From: an uncultured Pelagibacteraceae bacterium
GTDB lineage: Bacteria; Pseudomonadota; Alphaproteobacteria; Pelagibacterales; AG-422-B15
Assembly (NCBI GenBank): GCA_902619105.1
Contig: CACNCV010000001.1
Span: 332,706-396,705, forward strand
Length of the DNA stretch: 64,000 nt
Direction of reading: 5' to 3'
The notes under the pieces are model-generated. The model had not been told where the DNA came from and did not search any database. It saw only the letters and a program-made list of their open reading frames with translations. A program made the translations under genes and the position numbers. Below, one piece after another: positions 26,578 through 36,831 of this stretch. How positions within the stretch are numbered: the stretch's first letter is position 1; each line of letters opens with the position of its first letter.

Positions 26578-28755
26578 TTGAATAAATTATTATTTTCAAT
26601 TCTTGGAGTAGCCCTAGTTTTTGTCACAGCAGTGATAATAGTCAATCAATATAATACTAAAAATTTTGCACAAACTAGTTTTTTAGAAATAGAAAAAAAA
26701 TACTCTTACAAGATTAAACGAGACCAGTTTGGAGTGCCACATGTATATGGCGATACTGATAAAGATGCGGCATTCGGATTTGCTTATGCACAAGCAGAGG
26801 ATGATTTAAAACATGTAGAGATGATGATTAAAATGTCTCGTGGGGAGCTCTCAAATTTAAATTTTAATTCGAAAACATTTGCAGCTATTTATTCATTGAT
26901 TACTGGTGATGGTGACATAATGGAAAACTTAGATGCAATTGAAGGAGTAGAGTTAGATTTTTTATTTAAGTTTTTTAATGTTCATGAAACTGTTAATAAA
27001 AAAATTTCAGAAATTCCTGAGGAGACAATTAATTATATAAAAGGTTATGCAGATGGACTTAATTATTATGCTGCAAAAAATCCACACTTAGTTGATCAAT
27101 CTTTATATCCAGCTACTGCATATGATTTGGTTGCTGGTATGACATTTCGAATGCCGTTATTTTATGGCATTGATCATTCAATTGCTGAACTCATCAATTT
27201 AATGGATGATCAAGAAGAGAAAGTTGCAATGAACATGAATGCTCTATCCGATAATCCAATAGTCGCAAGCATAAATACTTACTTTAAACCATCAGGTTCA
27301 AACGCATTTGCTGTTTCCAAAAGTAGATCACAAGACAATGAGACAATGCTTGTCATTAATTCACACCAGCCATTAACGGGTCCAGTTGCTTGGTATGAAA
27401 TTCATATAAAAAGTGGGGAAGGTTTAAATATCATGGGTGGTACTTTTCCAGGATCCCCATTTGTGCATGTTGGCTTTAATGAAAATCTTGGGTGGGGAGC
27501 AACTGTGAATCAGCCAGATTTATCCGATATTTATGAATTAAAACTTAACCCAGAGAATAATGATCAGTATGAACTTGATGGTGCATGGGTTAATTTCACC
27601 GAAACGGATCAAGAATTTAGAGTTAAACTGTTTGGCCCTTTCAGTATTACATATCCTATACAAATGTATCATTCAGCACATGGGCCTGTTCTGAAAGATG
27701 ACAATAAAGCCTATGCCCTAAGGTTTGTAGGAATGAATGATGTCAATCACTCAACTGCTTGGCTCAAAATGAATAAATCAAAAAATATTGATGAATGGCT
27801 TGATGCCTTAAGAATGGAACAGCTAGCTAGTTTAAATTTAGTTTACGCCGATAAAGAAGATAATATCTTTTTTGTTCATAATGTTAAATCGCCAGTAAGA
27901 GACCCAAACTATAATTGGATGCAAGTGGTACCCGGAAATAAGAGTGATTTAATTTGGAATAAATTTCATCCTTTTGAAAGCGTGCCTCAGATCTTAAACC
28001 CTAGCTCTGGATATTTATTTAGTACTAATCAAAATCCTTTTTTTGTTACAGCTAAGGAAGATAACTTATCTTTATCTAACTTTAATCCAACAATGGGATT
28101 TCAAACACGAACAACGAATAGGGCATATAGAGCTTACGAACTTCTTGATCCTGATAAATCAATATCATTTGGTGAACTTGATAAATACAAACACGATAAT
28201 AAGTTTTCTTATAATTCAAGACAATACAAGTTTATGAAAGAAATTTTTAATCATGAATTTTCAGAAAATAAATTAAAAAATGCTCAAGAGTTTTTGAGAG
28301 ATTGGGATCTAGGAACTGACTCTGATAATTTACATGCTGCTTTTGGAGTTTGTATCTTGTCTCCTGAATGGTTGGCAGAAATAACAAGAAAGCCACGCCC
28401 AGATCCTATCGAAATCTTTATTAATTGTGTTGATGAGTTTGAGAAAAACTTTGGGACATTAAGCGTTAAATGGAGTGATGTTAATTTCTTGGAGAGAGGG
28501 TCAAACTTAGTGCACATTCAAGGAGGGCCTGATGTTTTAAGGGCAATTTACGCCCCTCGAAGCGATGATGGTATTCTCAAAGCTGTTGCTGGAGACGGCC
28601 TATATATCTATGTAAAATGGGATAAAAATAAAAAACAGGTGTCAAAAAGTATTCACCAATTTGGAAGCGCTACAATAAACATGGGTTCTCCGCACTACGA
28701 TGATCAAATTATTTTATTTGCGAGCGAAAAGCTTAAAGATACGTTCTTTAATTGA
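26578..28755 (+). CDS. Penicillin-acylase-family Ntn hydrolase
   Basis: 725-aa precursor starting at TTG with a hydrophobic N-terminal segment (LLFSILGVALVFVTAVIIV), so exported or membrane-anchored. It should self-cleave before the nucleophile Ser at about 241 in KPSGSNAFAVSKSRS. HQPLTGPVAWYEIHI, GGTFPGSPFVHVGFNENLGWGATVN and HSAHGPVL are standard for the acylase beta chain. Relatives hydrolyse N-acyl amides such as acyl-homoserine lactones, penicillins or acyl-peptides. The gene lies 2 bp after the GMC oxidoreductase and 36 bp before an acyl-CoA ligase, so the released acid could be activated next (inference). Confidence 0.88.
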   Translation: MNKLLFSILGVALVFVTAVIIVNQYNTKNFAQTSFLEIEKKYSYKIKRDQFGVPHVYGDTDKDAAFGFAYAQAEDDLKHVEMMIKMSRGELSNLNFNSKTFAAIYSLITGDGDIMENLDAIEGVELDFLFKFFNVHETVNKKISEIPEETINYIKGYADGLNYYAAKNPHLVDQSLYPATAYDLVAGMTFRMPLFYGIDHSIAELINLMDDQEEKVAMNMNALSDNPIVASINTYFKPSGSNAFAVSKSRSQDNETMLVINSHQPLTGPVAWYEIHIKSGEGLNIMGGTFPGSPFVHVGFNENLGWGATVNQPDLSDIYELKLNPENNDQYELDGAWVNFTETDQEFRVKLFGPFSITYPIQMYHSAHGPVLKDDNKAYALRFVGMNDVNHSTAWLKMNKSKNIDEWLDALRMEQLASLNLVYADKEDNIFFVHNVKSPVRDPNYNWMQVVPGNKSDLIWNKFHPFESVPQILNPSSGYLFSTNQNPFFVTAKEDNLSLSNFNPTMGFQTRTTNRAYRAYELLDPDKSISFGELDKYKHDNKFSYNSRQYKFMKEIFNHEFSENKLKNAQEFLRDWDLGTDSDNLHAAFGVCILSPEWLAEITRKPRPDPIEIFINCVDEFEKNFGTLSVKWSDVNFLERGSNLVHIQGGPDVLRAIYAPRSDDGILKAVAGDGLYIYVKWDKNKKQVSKSIHQFGSATINMGSPHYDDQIILFASEKLKDTFFN

Positions 28756-28791
28756 GCTTGTAGAATAAAAATAATTATATAAAATTTTCTC

Positions 28792-30357
28792 ATGTTATTG
28801 CATGAATATTTAGAAAATGGAGCGGAAAAAAATCCTAATTTTCCTTTCTCTGAATTTGAAGGAAATTCACTTTCTTATCAAGAAGCAAATTTATTAAGCA
28901 ATCAATTAGCAAATAAATTAGTTTATGAGGGTTTAGAAGTTGGAGATAGATTTGCATTTCTTGCAAAAAATTGCACTGAAATGGCAATTATGTATTACGC
29001 AGCATCAAAAGTTGGCGCTGTACCTGTTCCACTGAATTATCGTTTAGCGGACCAAGAGTGGGCATACATAATCAATGATTCTGAAGCCAAACTTATAATA
29101 GTCAAAGGTAATGAATATTCGGATAGAATAAATCAAATTGCATCAGAGTTAAAAAATGTAAAAAAATATATTTCTATATCGCTTGATAATAGTCTCGACA
29201 AATTTCAGGATTTTTACGATTGGCTTTCAGATAGTTCGAATGAAAAACCAACTTCAAAAACCCATGAAAATGATGACGTATATCAAATGTACACTAGTGG
29301 CACTACAGGCCATCCAAAAGGCGCAGTTCTTTTACAAAGAAATGTTGCTGCTAACATAAGACAGTATTTAAATAGTTTAACTTTACCAAGGCCTTCGAGA
29401 ACTCTTTTGGTGGCACCAATGTATCATGCTGCAGCGATGATTAATATGTGTGGATGCATTGCAATAGGTGGAACAATAGTTATTCAAGAGGATTTTATTC
29501 CGCAAGATGTAGTAGACTGTCTAGCAAATGAAAAAATTACGCATACAGTTTTAGTCCCTGCAATGATTCAAGCTTGCTTAGTATCAGTGCCAAATGTTGC
29601 GAGTAAAGAATATAATGATTTAGATCAGATACATTATGGAGCCTCGCCAATCGCTCCAGAAACTCTCAAAAAGGCAATGGATGTTTTTAAATGTAAATTT
29701 GGACAAGGTTTTGGAATGACAGAGACCGTCGCTGTTATTTGTCTAATGACTCCAGAAGAACATATTCGTGCGCTTAATGAAAAACCTGAACTATTAAAAT
29801 CATGCGGCAGACCTGCAATCGATACACAAGTTGAAATAAGAGATGAAAATGATAACCCTCTTCCCATTGGAGAAATAGGTCAGATCTGTGCTAAGGGACC
29901 TCAAATCATGAGAGGTTATTGGAATAAAAAAGAGGAAAGTGAGAAAGCGCTTAAAGGTGGGTGGATGCATACAGGTGATGCAGGTCGAATGGACGAAGAA
30001 GGATTTGTATTTATACAAGATAGAATAAAAGACATGATTGTGTCTGGAGGTGAGAACATTTACTCAACCGAAGTTGAAGCAGCTTTATTTGCACACCCTG
30101 ATGTTGTTGATGCCGCGGTTATTGGTGTTCCGGACGAAAAATATGGTGAGGTAGTTAAAGCTTGTATTGTGAAAAAGGAAGGTTCAAATGTAACTGAGGA
30201 TGATTTGATAAGCTTCTGTAAAGACAGAATTGCAAGTTATAAAAAACCCCAATCAGTAGATTTTATCGATGAAGTTCCAAGAAATGCTAGTGGAAAAGTT
30301 TTAAAAAAAGTATTGAGAGAACCGTATTGGAAGGATCAAGAAAGACAAGTAAGCTAA
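28792..30357 (+). CDS. Acyl-CoA synthetase (AMP-forming), class I ANL
   Basis: 521-aa fatty-acid-type CoA ligase. P-loop YTSGTTGHPKGAVL; GQGFGMTETVAV; GWMHTGDAGRMDEEGFVFIQDRIKDMIVSGGENIYSTEVE; catalytic Lys in PRNASGKVLKK. The acid chain length cannot be read. As the last gene of the carbonic anhydrase / GMC / acylase unit, it may activate the acid freed by the acylase. Its stop shares CTAA with convergent tldD. Confidence 0.92.
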   Translation: MLLHEYLENGAEKNPNFPFSEFEGNSLSYQEANLLSNQLANKLVYEGLEVGDRFAFLAKNCTEMAIMYYAASKVGAVPVPLNYRLADQEWAYIINDSEAKLIIVKGNEYSDRINQIASELKNVKKYISISLDNSLDKFQDFYDWLSDSSNEKPTSKTHENDDVYQMYTSGTTGHPKGAVLLQRNVAANIRQYLNSLTLPRPSRTLLVAPMYHAAAMINMCGCIAIGGTIVIQEDFIPQDVVDCLANEKITHTVLVPAMIQACLVSVPNVASKEYNDLDQIHYGASPIAPETLKKAMDVFKCKFGQGFGMTETVAVICLMTPEEHIRALNEKPELLKSCGRPAIDTQVEIRDENDNPLPIGEIGQICAKGPQIMRGYWNKKEESEKALKGGWMHTGDAGRMDEEGFVFIQDRIKDMIVSGGENIYSTEVEAALFAHPDVVDAAVIGVPDEKYGEVVKACIVKKEGSNVTEDDLISFCKDRIASYKKPQSVDFIDEVPRNASGKVLKKVLREPYWKDQERQVS

Positions 30358-31802
30358 GCTGTCGCCGTACCTCCAACAGTAAGATTTTCAATCAACATCG
30401 TAGGCTGCCCTACTCCAACAGGAACACTTTGCCCATCTTTACCGCACGTTCCAATTCCAGTATCCATTTTTGAGTCGTTACCAACCATTTTAACTCGTTT
30501 TAAAACATCAGGACCGTTACCGATGAGCGTCGCACCTTTTACAGGGTTTGTGACTTTACCATTTTCTATTTTGTAAGCTTCAGTACAAGTGAATACAAAC
30601 TTACCACTTGTTATATCAACCTGGCCACCGCCAAAATCCACAGCGTATAGGCCATTCTTAACTGATTTTAGAATTTCTTCGGGATGGCGATTACCCGATA
30701 ACATATATGTATTTGTCATACGAGGCATGGGTAAGTGAGCATAACTTTCTCTTCTGCCATTTCCTGTAGGATTAACTCCCATTAGTTTTGAGTTTAATCT
30801 GTCCTGCATGTATCCAGTTAAAATTCCATTTTCAATTAACGTTGTACAGTTAGTTGGTGTACCCTCGTCATCAACACTTAGAGATCCTCGACGAGAGTCA
30901 ATCGTTCCATCGTCAACAACTGTCACTGACTCGTCAGCAATTTTTTCTCCCATAAGGTTAGAGAATGCAGAAGTTTTTTTTCTATTAAAATCACCCTCAA
31001 GCCCATGTCCTATTGCTTCATGTAGCAGTACACCCGGGTAACCCGGTCCAAGAACTACATCCATTTCACCTGCAGGCGTGTCAACAGAAGTAAGATTTAT
31101 TTCAGCCTGATTGATTGCTTCATCTACCTGATTTTGCCAATGTGAGGAATTTAAGAAAGTTGAGTAATCTACTCTACCGCCTGAACCTCTACTGCCATTT
31201 TCCTGACGTCCATCCTTTTCGAGAACGATTGATACATAAAGTCTTACAAGAGGGCGAAGATCCTCAATCATAATTCCACCAGGCCTGTAAATTCTCACAG
31301 CCTGCCATTCACCGTTTAGTGATGCTGAAACTTGCTTAACATTTGGATTTTTTGATCTAGCGTATTCATCAATTTTTTTCAGAGTTTCTACTTTTTCTGA
31401 GAATTCAGTTTCATTAATTGGATTGATCTCATTGTAAAGTTTTCTGTTGGTTTTTGAAAAATTAGCGTTGAAATTTGCATTATGGTCTTTTGTGATAAAA
31501 TTTACTGTTTCACTTGCTTTTTTTAGAGCGTTCTCATCAATATCGGATGAATGAGCGTAGCCTGAACTTTCGCCAGCTATAGCTCTTAATCCAAAACCCT
31601 TTGATGTATCAAATGAAGCACTCTTTAACCTTTGATCATCGTATACAAAGCTCTCACTTTCACAGAATTCCATGAAAAGCTCTCCGTCGTCTGCTTTGTG
31701 CAGAGCATCTGATACAATTTTATCAACTTTTGAGTTATCTAAATTACTTCTGGTGAAAAAGAGGCTGTCATTGGACTGATTCTCTATTTTTTTGTTAATC
31801 AT
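30354..31802 (-). CDS. tldD: Metalloprotease TldD
   Basis: 482-aa TldD/PmbA family protease. The active site is LLHEAIGHGLEGDFNRKKTS, with HExxxH zinc ligands. FETAL, typical 'GSRGSGGRVDYS' and C-terminal GTCGKDGQSVPVGVGQPTMLIENLTVGGTA are characteristic. TldD works with TldE/PmbA (not in this window) in peptide maturation or degradation. Divergent from coxB with a 163-bp shared upstream region, as in many alphaproteobacteria. No signal peptide. Confidence 0.95.
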   Translation of the reverse strand: MINKKIENQSNDSLFFTRSNLDNSKVDKIVSDALHKADDGELFMEFCESESFVYDDQRLKSASFDTSKGFGLRAIAGESSGYAHSSDIDENALKKASETVNFITKDHNANFNANFSKTNRKLYNEINPINETEFSEKVETLKKIDEYARSKNPNVKQVSASLNGEWQAVRIYRPGGIMIEDLRPLVRLYVSIVLEKDGRQENGSRGSGGRVDYSTFLNSSHWQNQVDEAINQAEINLTSVDTPAGEMDVVLGPGYPGVLLHEAIGHGLEGDFNRKKTSAFSNLMGEKIADESVTVVDDGTIDSRRGSLSVDDEGTPTNCTTLIENGILTGYMQDRLNSKLMGVNPTGNGRRESYAHLPMPRMTNTYMLSGNRHPEEILKSVKNGLYAVDFGGGQVDITSGKFVFTCTEAYKIENGKVTNPVKGATLIGNGPDVLKRVKMVGNDSKMDTGIGTCGKDGQSVPVGVGQPTMLIENLTVGGTATA

Positions 31803-31870
31803 CTCGTATTGTTCTGAATAAAAAATATCTTTATAAAATATATTAAAAAAACCCTAAAAACTAGCAAAAA

Positions 31871-31889
31871 TTGCGTCAAACTGTCGCGA
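31871..31889 (+). promoter_or_regulatory. Candidate redox-regulator box upstream of coxB
   Basis: TTGCGTC-AAACT-GTCGCGA contains GCGTC and GTCGC half-sites 5 bp apart, a local GC-rich island in an otherwise AT-rich spacer. Spacing and half-sites resemble the RegA/PrrA/RegR box (recalled consensus GNGRC-RTTNN-GNCGC, imperfect match). A similar element lies upstream of petA. It is 77 bp before the coxB start. Confidence 0.4.
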
Positions 31890-31924
31890 AATAATGAGTA
31901 GTTTAATGCAAATTAAGCAGTATA

Positions 31925-31936
31925 TATTACGTAATA
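31925..31936. promoter_or_regulatory. 12-bp perfect palindrome in the tldD-coxB spacer
   Basis: TATTACGTAATA is a perfect inverted repeat located 30 bp upstream of the coxB ATG, in the divergent tldD/coxB region. It could be an operator or a chance AT-rich palindrome; no other copy was noticed. Confidence 0.3.
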
Positions 31937-31965
31937 GTTCAAAACATTAAATCAATAATTTCTCT

Positions 31966-32793
31966 ATGAAAAATATTACTAAGATATTATTTTTTCTGCT
32001 AATACCGTCCTTTTCTCTGGCAAATGAAGGCATTTCTGAAAATTGGCAGCTAAGCTTTCAACAGCCTGCAACTGATTTAATGTCTGACATTATATCATTT
32101 CATAGTTATATCTTAATGCCTATCATTACAGGCATATCACTTTTAGTACTTGGTCTTCTGCTATATATCATGTTCAGATTTAATAGCAGCCGCAATCATG
32201 TTGCTTCCACTACAACACATAACACAACAATTGAAATATTGTGGACTGTAATTCCAGTAATATTGTTAATTATTATTGCTATTCCATCTTTTAGATTACT
32301 ATATGTTTCTGAAACAATACCAAAGGCAGATATAACAATTAAGGCCATCGGCAATCAATGGTATTGGACTTACGAGTACCCTGATTTCGATGATATCTCT
32401 TTTGATGCCAACATGCTTGCTGATCATGAGCTATCAGATCCAAAGTTAAGATTGTTAGAGACTGATACTCAAATTGTTGTACCAGTAGATAAAGTGGTCA
32501 AGCTTCAGTTAACTTCAGCAGATGTACTGCACGCTTGGACAATTCCAGCATTTGGTGTCAAGATGGATGCTGTACCGGGAAGATTAAATGAAACATGGTT
32601 TAAGGCTAATAAAGAAGGGATCTATTATGGCCAGTGCTCAGAGCTTTGTGGTCCAAAACATGCATTTATGCCCATTAATGTTAAAGTTGTTTCAAATAAA
32701 GAATTTGAAGAGTGGATCGAATTTGCTAAATCTGAGTATGCATCTTTAGAGATTAATTACAGTGACGATACATTTGAAATGGCTAAAAAATAA
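31966..32793 (+). CDS. coxB: Cytochrome c oxidase subunit II
   Basis: 275-aa CuA subunit of the aa3 oxidase. A signal peptide (MKNITKILFFLLIPSFSLANEG) precedes two membrane helices (about 45-70 and 90-110) and the periplasmic cupredoxin domain. CuA ligands are seen in DVLHAWTIPAFGVKMDAVPG and YYGQCSELCGPKHAFMPINV (C-x3-C-x3-H-x2-M). It begins the operon coxB-coxA-ctaB-small ORF-ctaG-coxC-surf1, and a possible redox-regulator box lies upstream. Confidence 0.97.
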   Translation: MKNITKILFFLLIPSFSLANEGISENWQLSFQQPATDLMSDIISFHSYILMPIITGISLLVLGLLLYIMFRFNSSRNHVASTTTHNTTIEILWTVIPVILLIIIAIPSFRLLYVSETIPKADITIKAIGNQWYWTYEYPDFDDISFDANMLADHELSDPKLRLLETDTQIVVPVDKVVKLQLTSADVLHAWTIPAFGVKMDAVPGRLNETWFKANKEGIYYGQCSELCGPKHAFMPINVKVVSNKEFEEWIEFAKSEYASLEINYSDDTFEMAKK

Positions 32794-32806
32794 AATATTT
32801 TACTTA

Positions 32807-32812
32807 GAGGAG
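32807..32812 (+). promoter_or_regulatory. Shine-Dalgarno of coxA
   Basis: GAGGAG lies 10 bases before the coxA ATG. Strong SD sequences are uncommon in this window, so high translation of subunit I is likely. Confidence 0.6.
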
Positions 32813-32822
32813 AAATATATAA

Positions 32823-34433
<1,611 letters not shown>

Positions 34434-34441
34434 AAATTACA

Positions 34442-35371
34442 ATGGCAAATATTACCTCAGTTTCTAACAAACAGGAATTTGGGCTAGGTTCTATTGCGAC
34501 GAAACTAGTTCTATACATCTCCTTGCTTAAACCAAGGGTCATGTCACTTTCTATATTTACAAGCTTTGTAGGAATGATAATCGCACCTGGAAGTTTAAGT
34601 TTTACTACAGGTTTGCTCGCAATTCTTGCTATCTCAATTGGTTCTGGCGCGTCAGGAGCACTAAACATGTGGTATGAGAGAGATACTGACAAATTAATGA
34701 ATAGAACAAAAGATCGAGCTTTGCCAACAAACCAAATAAGCGCTAATGGGGCACTCATCTACGGCATAACACTCTCAATAATTGCTGTCTCAATGCTTTA
34801 CTTAGTTTCAAATTTAGCTGCTGCAGGATTACTTTTAATGACAATTTGTTTTTATATATTTGTTTACACAATATGGCTTAAAAAGAGGACACCTCAAAAT
34901 ATTGTGATAGGAGGTGCAGCGGGAGCCTTTCCTCCGATGATCGGTTGGGCAGTTGTGACAGGAGGAGTCTCAACTGAGATTTGCCTTCTTTTCATGTTAA
35001 TTTTTCTATGGACGCCTCCTCATTTCTGGGCTCTTGCACTTTATAAATCTGATGATTACAAAAAGGCTGGAATTCCAATGATGCCACTGATTGTTGGTGA
35101 GCGTAAAACGATAAATTTAATTATCGCATATTCGATTACCTTATTGCCACTTACTTTAATTATGAGTTCATACTATTCTTTGTTCTTTGGAGTTTCGTCA
35201 ACAGCTCTAAGTATTTTTTTCATTTATTTGGCATTTGATCTCAAAAGATCGTGGTTGAAAGATGGCTTGCTTGAGCGAAAAGCTCAAATGCTATTTTATT
35301 TTTCAATTATTTATCTGTTTAATATTTTCTCAATTCTATTAATCGATAATTTACTATGGAATATTTACTGA
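34442..35371 (+). CDS. ctaB: Protoheme IX farnesyltransferase (heme O synthase)
   Basis: 309-aa polytopic prenyltransferase that adds farnesyl to heme b, giving heme O for the oxidase. Asp-rich prenyl-PP motif NMWYERDTDKLMNRTKDRALP and second motif YKSDDYKKAGIPMMPLIVG are present, with GGAAGAFPPMIGW and WTPPHFWALAL. Nine membrane segments are expected. Its TGA overlaps the ATG of the small membrane ORF (TGATG), inside the cox operon. It consumes farnesyl diphosphate, the usual product of IspA-type synthases. Confidence 0.96.
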   Translation: MANITSVSNKQEFGLGSIATKLVLYISLLKPRVMSLSIFTSFVGMIIAPGSLSFTTGLLAILAISIGSGASGALNMWYERDTDKLMNRTKDRALPTNQISANGALIYGITLSIIAVSMLYLVSNLAAAGLLLMTICFYIFVYTIWLKKRTPQNIVIGGAAGAFPPMIGWAVVTGGVSTEICLLFMLIFLWTPPHFWALALYKSDDYKKAGIPMMPLIVGERKTINLIIAYSITLLPLTLIMSSYYSLFFGVSSTALSIFFIYLAFDLKRSWLKDGLLERKAQMLFYFSIIYLFNIFSILLIDNLLWNIY

Positions 35372-35475
35372 TGGATAAAAAAATAAAAAAAAGAAATATA
35401 ATAACTGCCCTCGTACTAGTTTTCTTTGTGGCTTTATTTTTCTCTTATACTGTTTATAAGTTGGGAACTATTTAA
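35371..35475 (+). CDS. Small single-span membrane protein, CoxF-like (34 aa)
   Basis: Not in the ORF track. It encodes MDKKIKKRNIITALVLVFFVALFFSYTVYKLGTI: a basic cytoplasmic start, then one transmembrane helix. Its ATG overlaps the ctaB stop and its TAA directly abuts the ctaG ATG, so it is embedded by translational coupling. Alphaproteobacteria commonly carry a small CoxF-type ORF between ctaB and ctaG, usually longer; position and layout match. Presumably it helps oxidase assembly (inference). Confidence 0.75.
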   Translation: MDKKIKKRNIITALVLVFFVALFFSYTVYKLGTI

Positions 35476-36012
35476 ATGAATTTTATCAGGTCAAACAACA
35501 GTATCACCGCGATTGGACTAATAGGAATAGTTATCACCATGATCGCTTTAGCCTATGCGTCAGTGCCTCTATACAACTATTTTTGTAAAGTTACAGGATT
35601 TGGGGGTACTCCAAATGTGTATTCTTCTGAAAGCATTTATTCTATCGATAAAACTATCAATGTTAGATTAGACTCCAACGTTGGTTCTACCCTCGATTGG
35701 GAATTCTATCCTGAGCAAAGAATTCATCAATTAAAGATAGGTGAAAATAAACTGATTAATTATGTGATAGAGAATAATACAAACCAAACTCTAAGCGGTA
35801 CAGCTGTTTATAACGTATCACCAACTGAGGCAGGCAAGTACTTTAATAAAATTGAATGCTTTTGTTTTCAAGAAACGGAGCTCATGGCTAACGAAACTAA
35901 AATTATGCCAGTTTCATTTTTTATAGATCCTGAAATTGAAAATGATAAATACATTTCTGATTTATCAGAAGTTACTTTGTCCTATACCTTTTATGAAAAC
36001 AGTGATACATAA
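35476..36012 (+). CDS. ctaG: Cytochrome c oxidase assembly protein CtaG/Cox11
   Basis: 178-aa copper chaperone that delivers Cu to CuB of subunit I. N-terminal anchor ITAIGLIGIVITMIALAYASVPLYNYFCKVTGFGG, then a periplasmic immunoglobulin-like domain with the copper motif IECFCFQE and PVSFFIDPEI. Normal length. Lies between the small membrane ORF and coxC in the cox operon. Confidence 0.95.
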   Translation: MNFIRSNNSITAIGLIGIVITMIALAYASVPLYNYFCKVTGFGGTPNVYSSESIYSIDKTINVRLDSNVGSTLDWEFYPEQRIHQLKIGENKLINYVIENNTNQTLSGTAVYNVSPTEAGKYFNKIECFCFQETELMANETKIMPVSFFIDPEIENDKYISDLSEVTLSYTFYENSDT

Positions 36013-36018
36013 TTAGAT

Positions 36019-36819
36019 ATGAGTTCAGAAAATACAAAAAGAACACATGAATACCATTTAGTTGATCCAAGTCCTTGGCCCCTTCTTGCATCGATTGGAG
36101 CTTTAATCGCATGCGTTGGTGCGGTTGTTTATTTTAGGACCGATGACATGTGGACAATGATAATTGGTTTAGCAATTGTTATCTATGTCTCATACATGTG
36201 GTTTAGAGATGTGATTATAGAGGGCGAACATCAAGGTCATCACACCCCAGTTGTTCAAATTGGCCTTAGATACGGCATGACTTTATTTATTGCGTCAGAA
36301 GTTATGTTCTTTGTTGCTTGGTTTTGGGCATATTTCAACGCAAGTTTATTCCCTACAGAACAAATAGGAGCTATTTGGCCCCCACCAGATATTCATTTAA
36401 TGGATCCATGGCATATACCTCTAATCAACACGTTAATCTTACTTTTATCAGGAACAACAGTTACTTGGGCTCATCATGCATTACTAGAAGGCAATAGAAA
36501 AGAGCTAATACAGGGACTATGGTGCACGGTAGGACTTGGTGTCGTATTCACTGGTTTTCAGGTTTATGAATACATGCATGCTGATTTTTCATTTTCTGGG
36601 CATATCTATGGTGCAACTTTTTATATGGCTACTGGCTTTCATGGCTTTCATGTTCTAATTGGAACAATATTCTTAATTGTTTGCCTTGGAAGATCGATTG
36701 CTGGCCATTTTAAATCTGACCATCATTTTGGGTTTGAGGCTGCTGCTTGGTATTGGCATTTTGTTGATGTAGTTTGGTTATTTTTATTTGCAGCAATTTA
36801 TGTTTGGGGCTCATATTAA
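36019..36819 (+). CDS. coxC: Cytochrome c oxidase subunit III
   Basis: 266-aa, seven-helix subunit. EYHLVDPSPWPLLASIGAL, EVMFFVAWFWAYFNASLFP, NTLILLLSGTTVTWAHHALLEG, TGFHGFHVLIGTIFL and the C-terminal YWHFVDVVWLFLFAAIYVWGS are hallmark sequences. Six bp after ctaG and followed by surf1. Confidence 0.97.
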   Translation: MSSENTKRTHEYHLVDPSPWPLLASIGALIACVGAVVYFRTDDMWTMIIGLAIVIYVSYMWFRDVIIEGEHQGHHTPVVQIGLRYGMTLFIASEVMFFVAWFWAYFNASLFPTEQIGAIWPPPDIHLMDPWHIPLINTLILLLSGTTVTWAHHALLEGNRKELIQGLWCTVGLGVVFTGFQVYEYMHADFSFSGHIYGATFYMATGFHGFHVLIGTIFLIVCLGRSIAGHFKSDHHFGFEAAAWYWHFVDVVWLFLFAAIYVWGSY

Positions 36820-36831
36820 TAAATACTTTAA

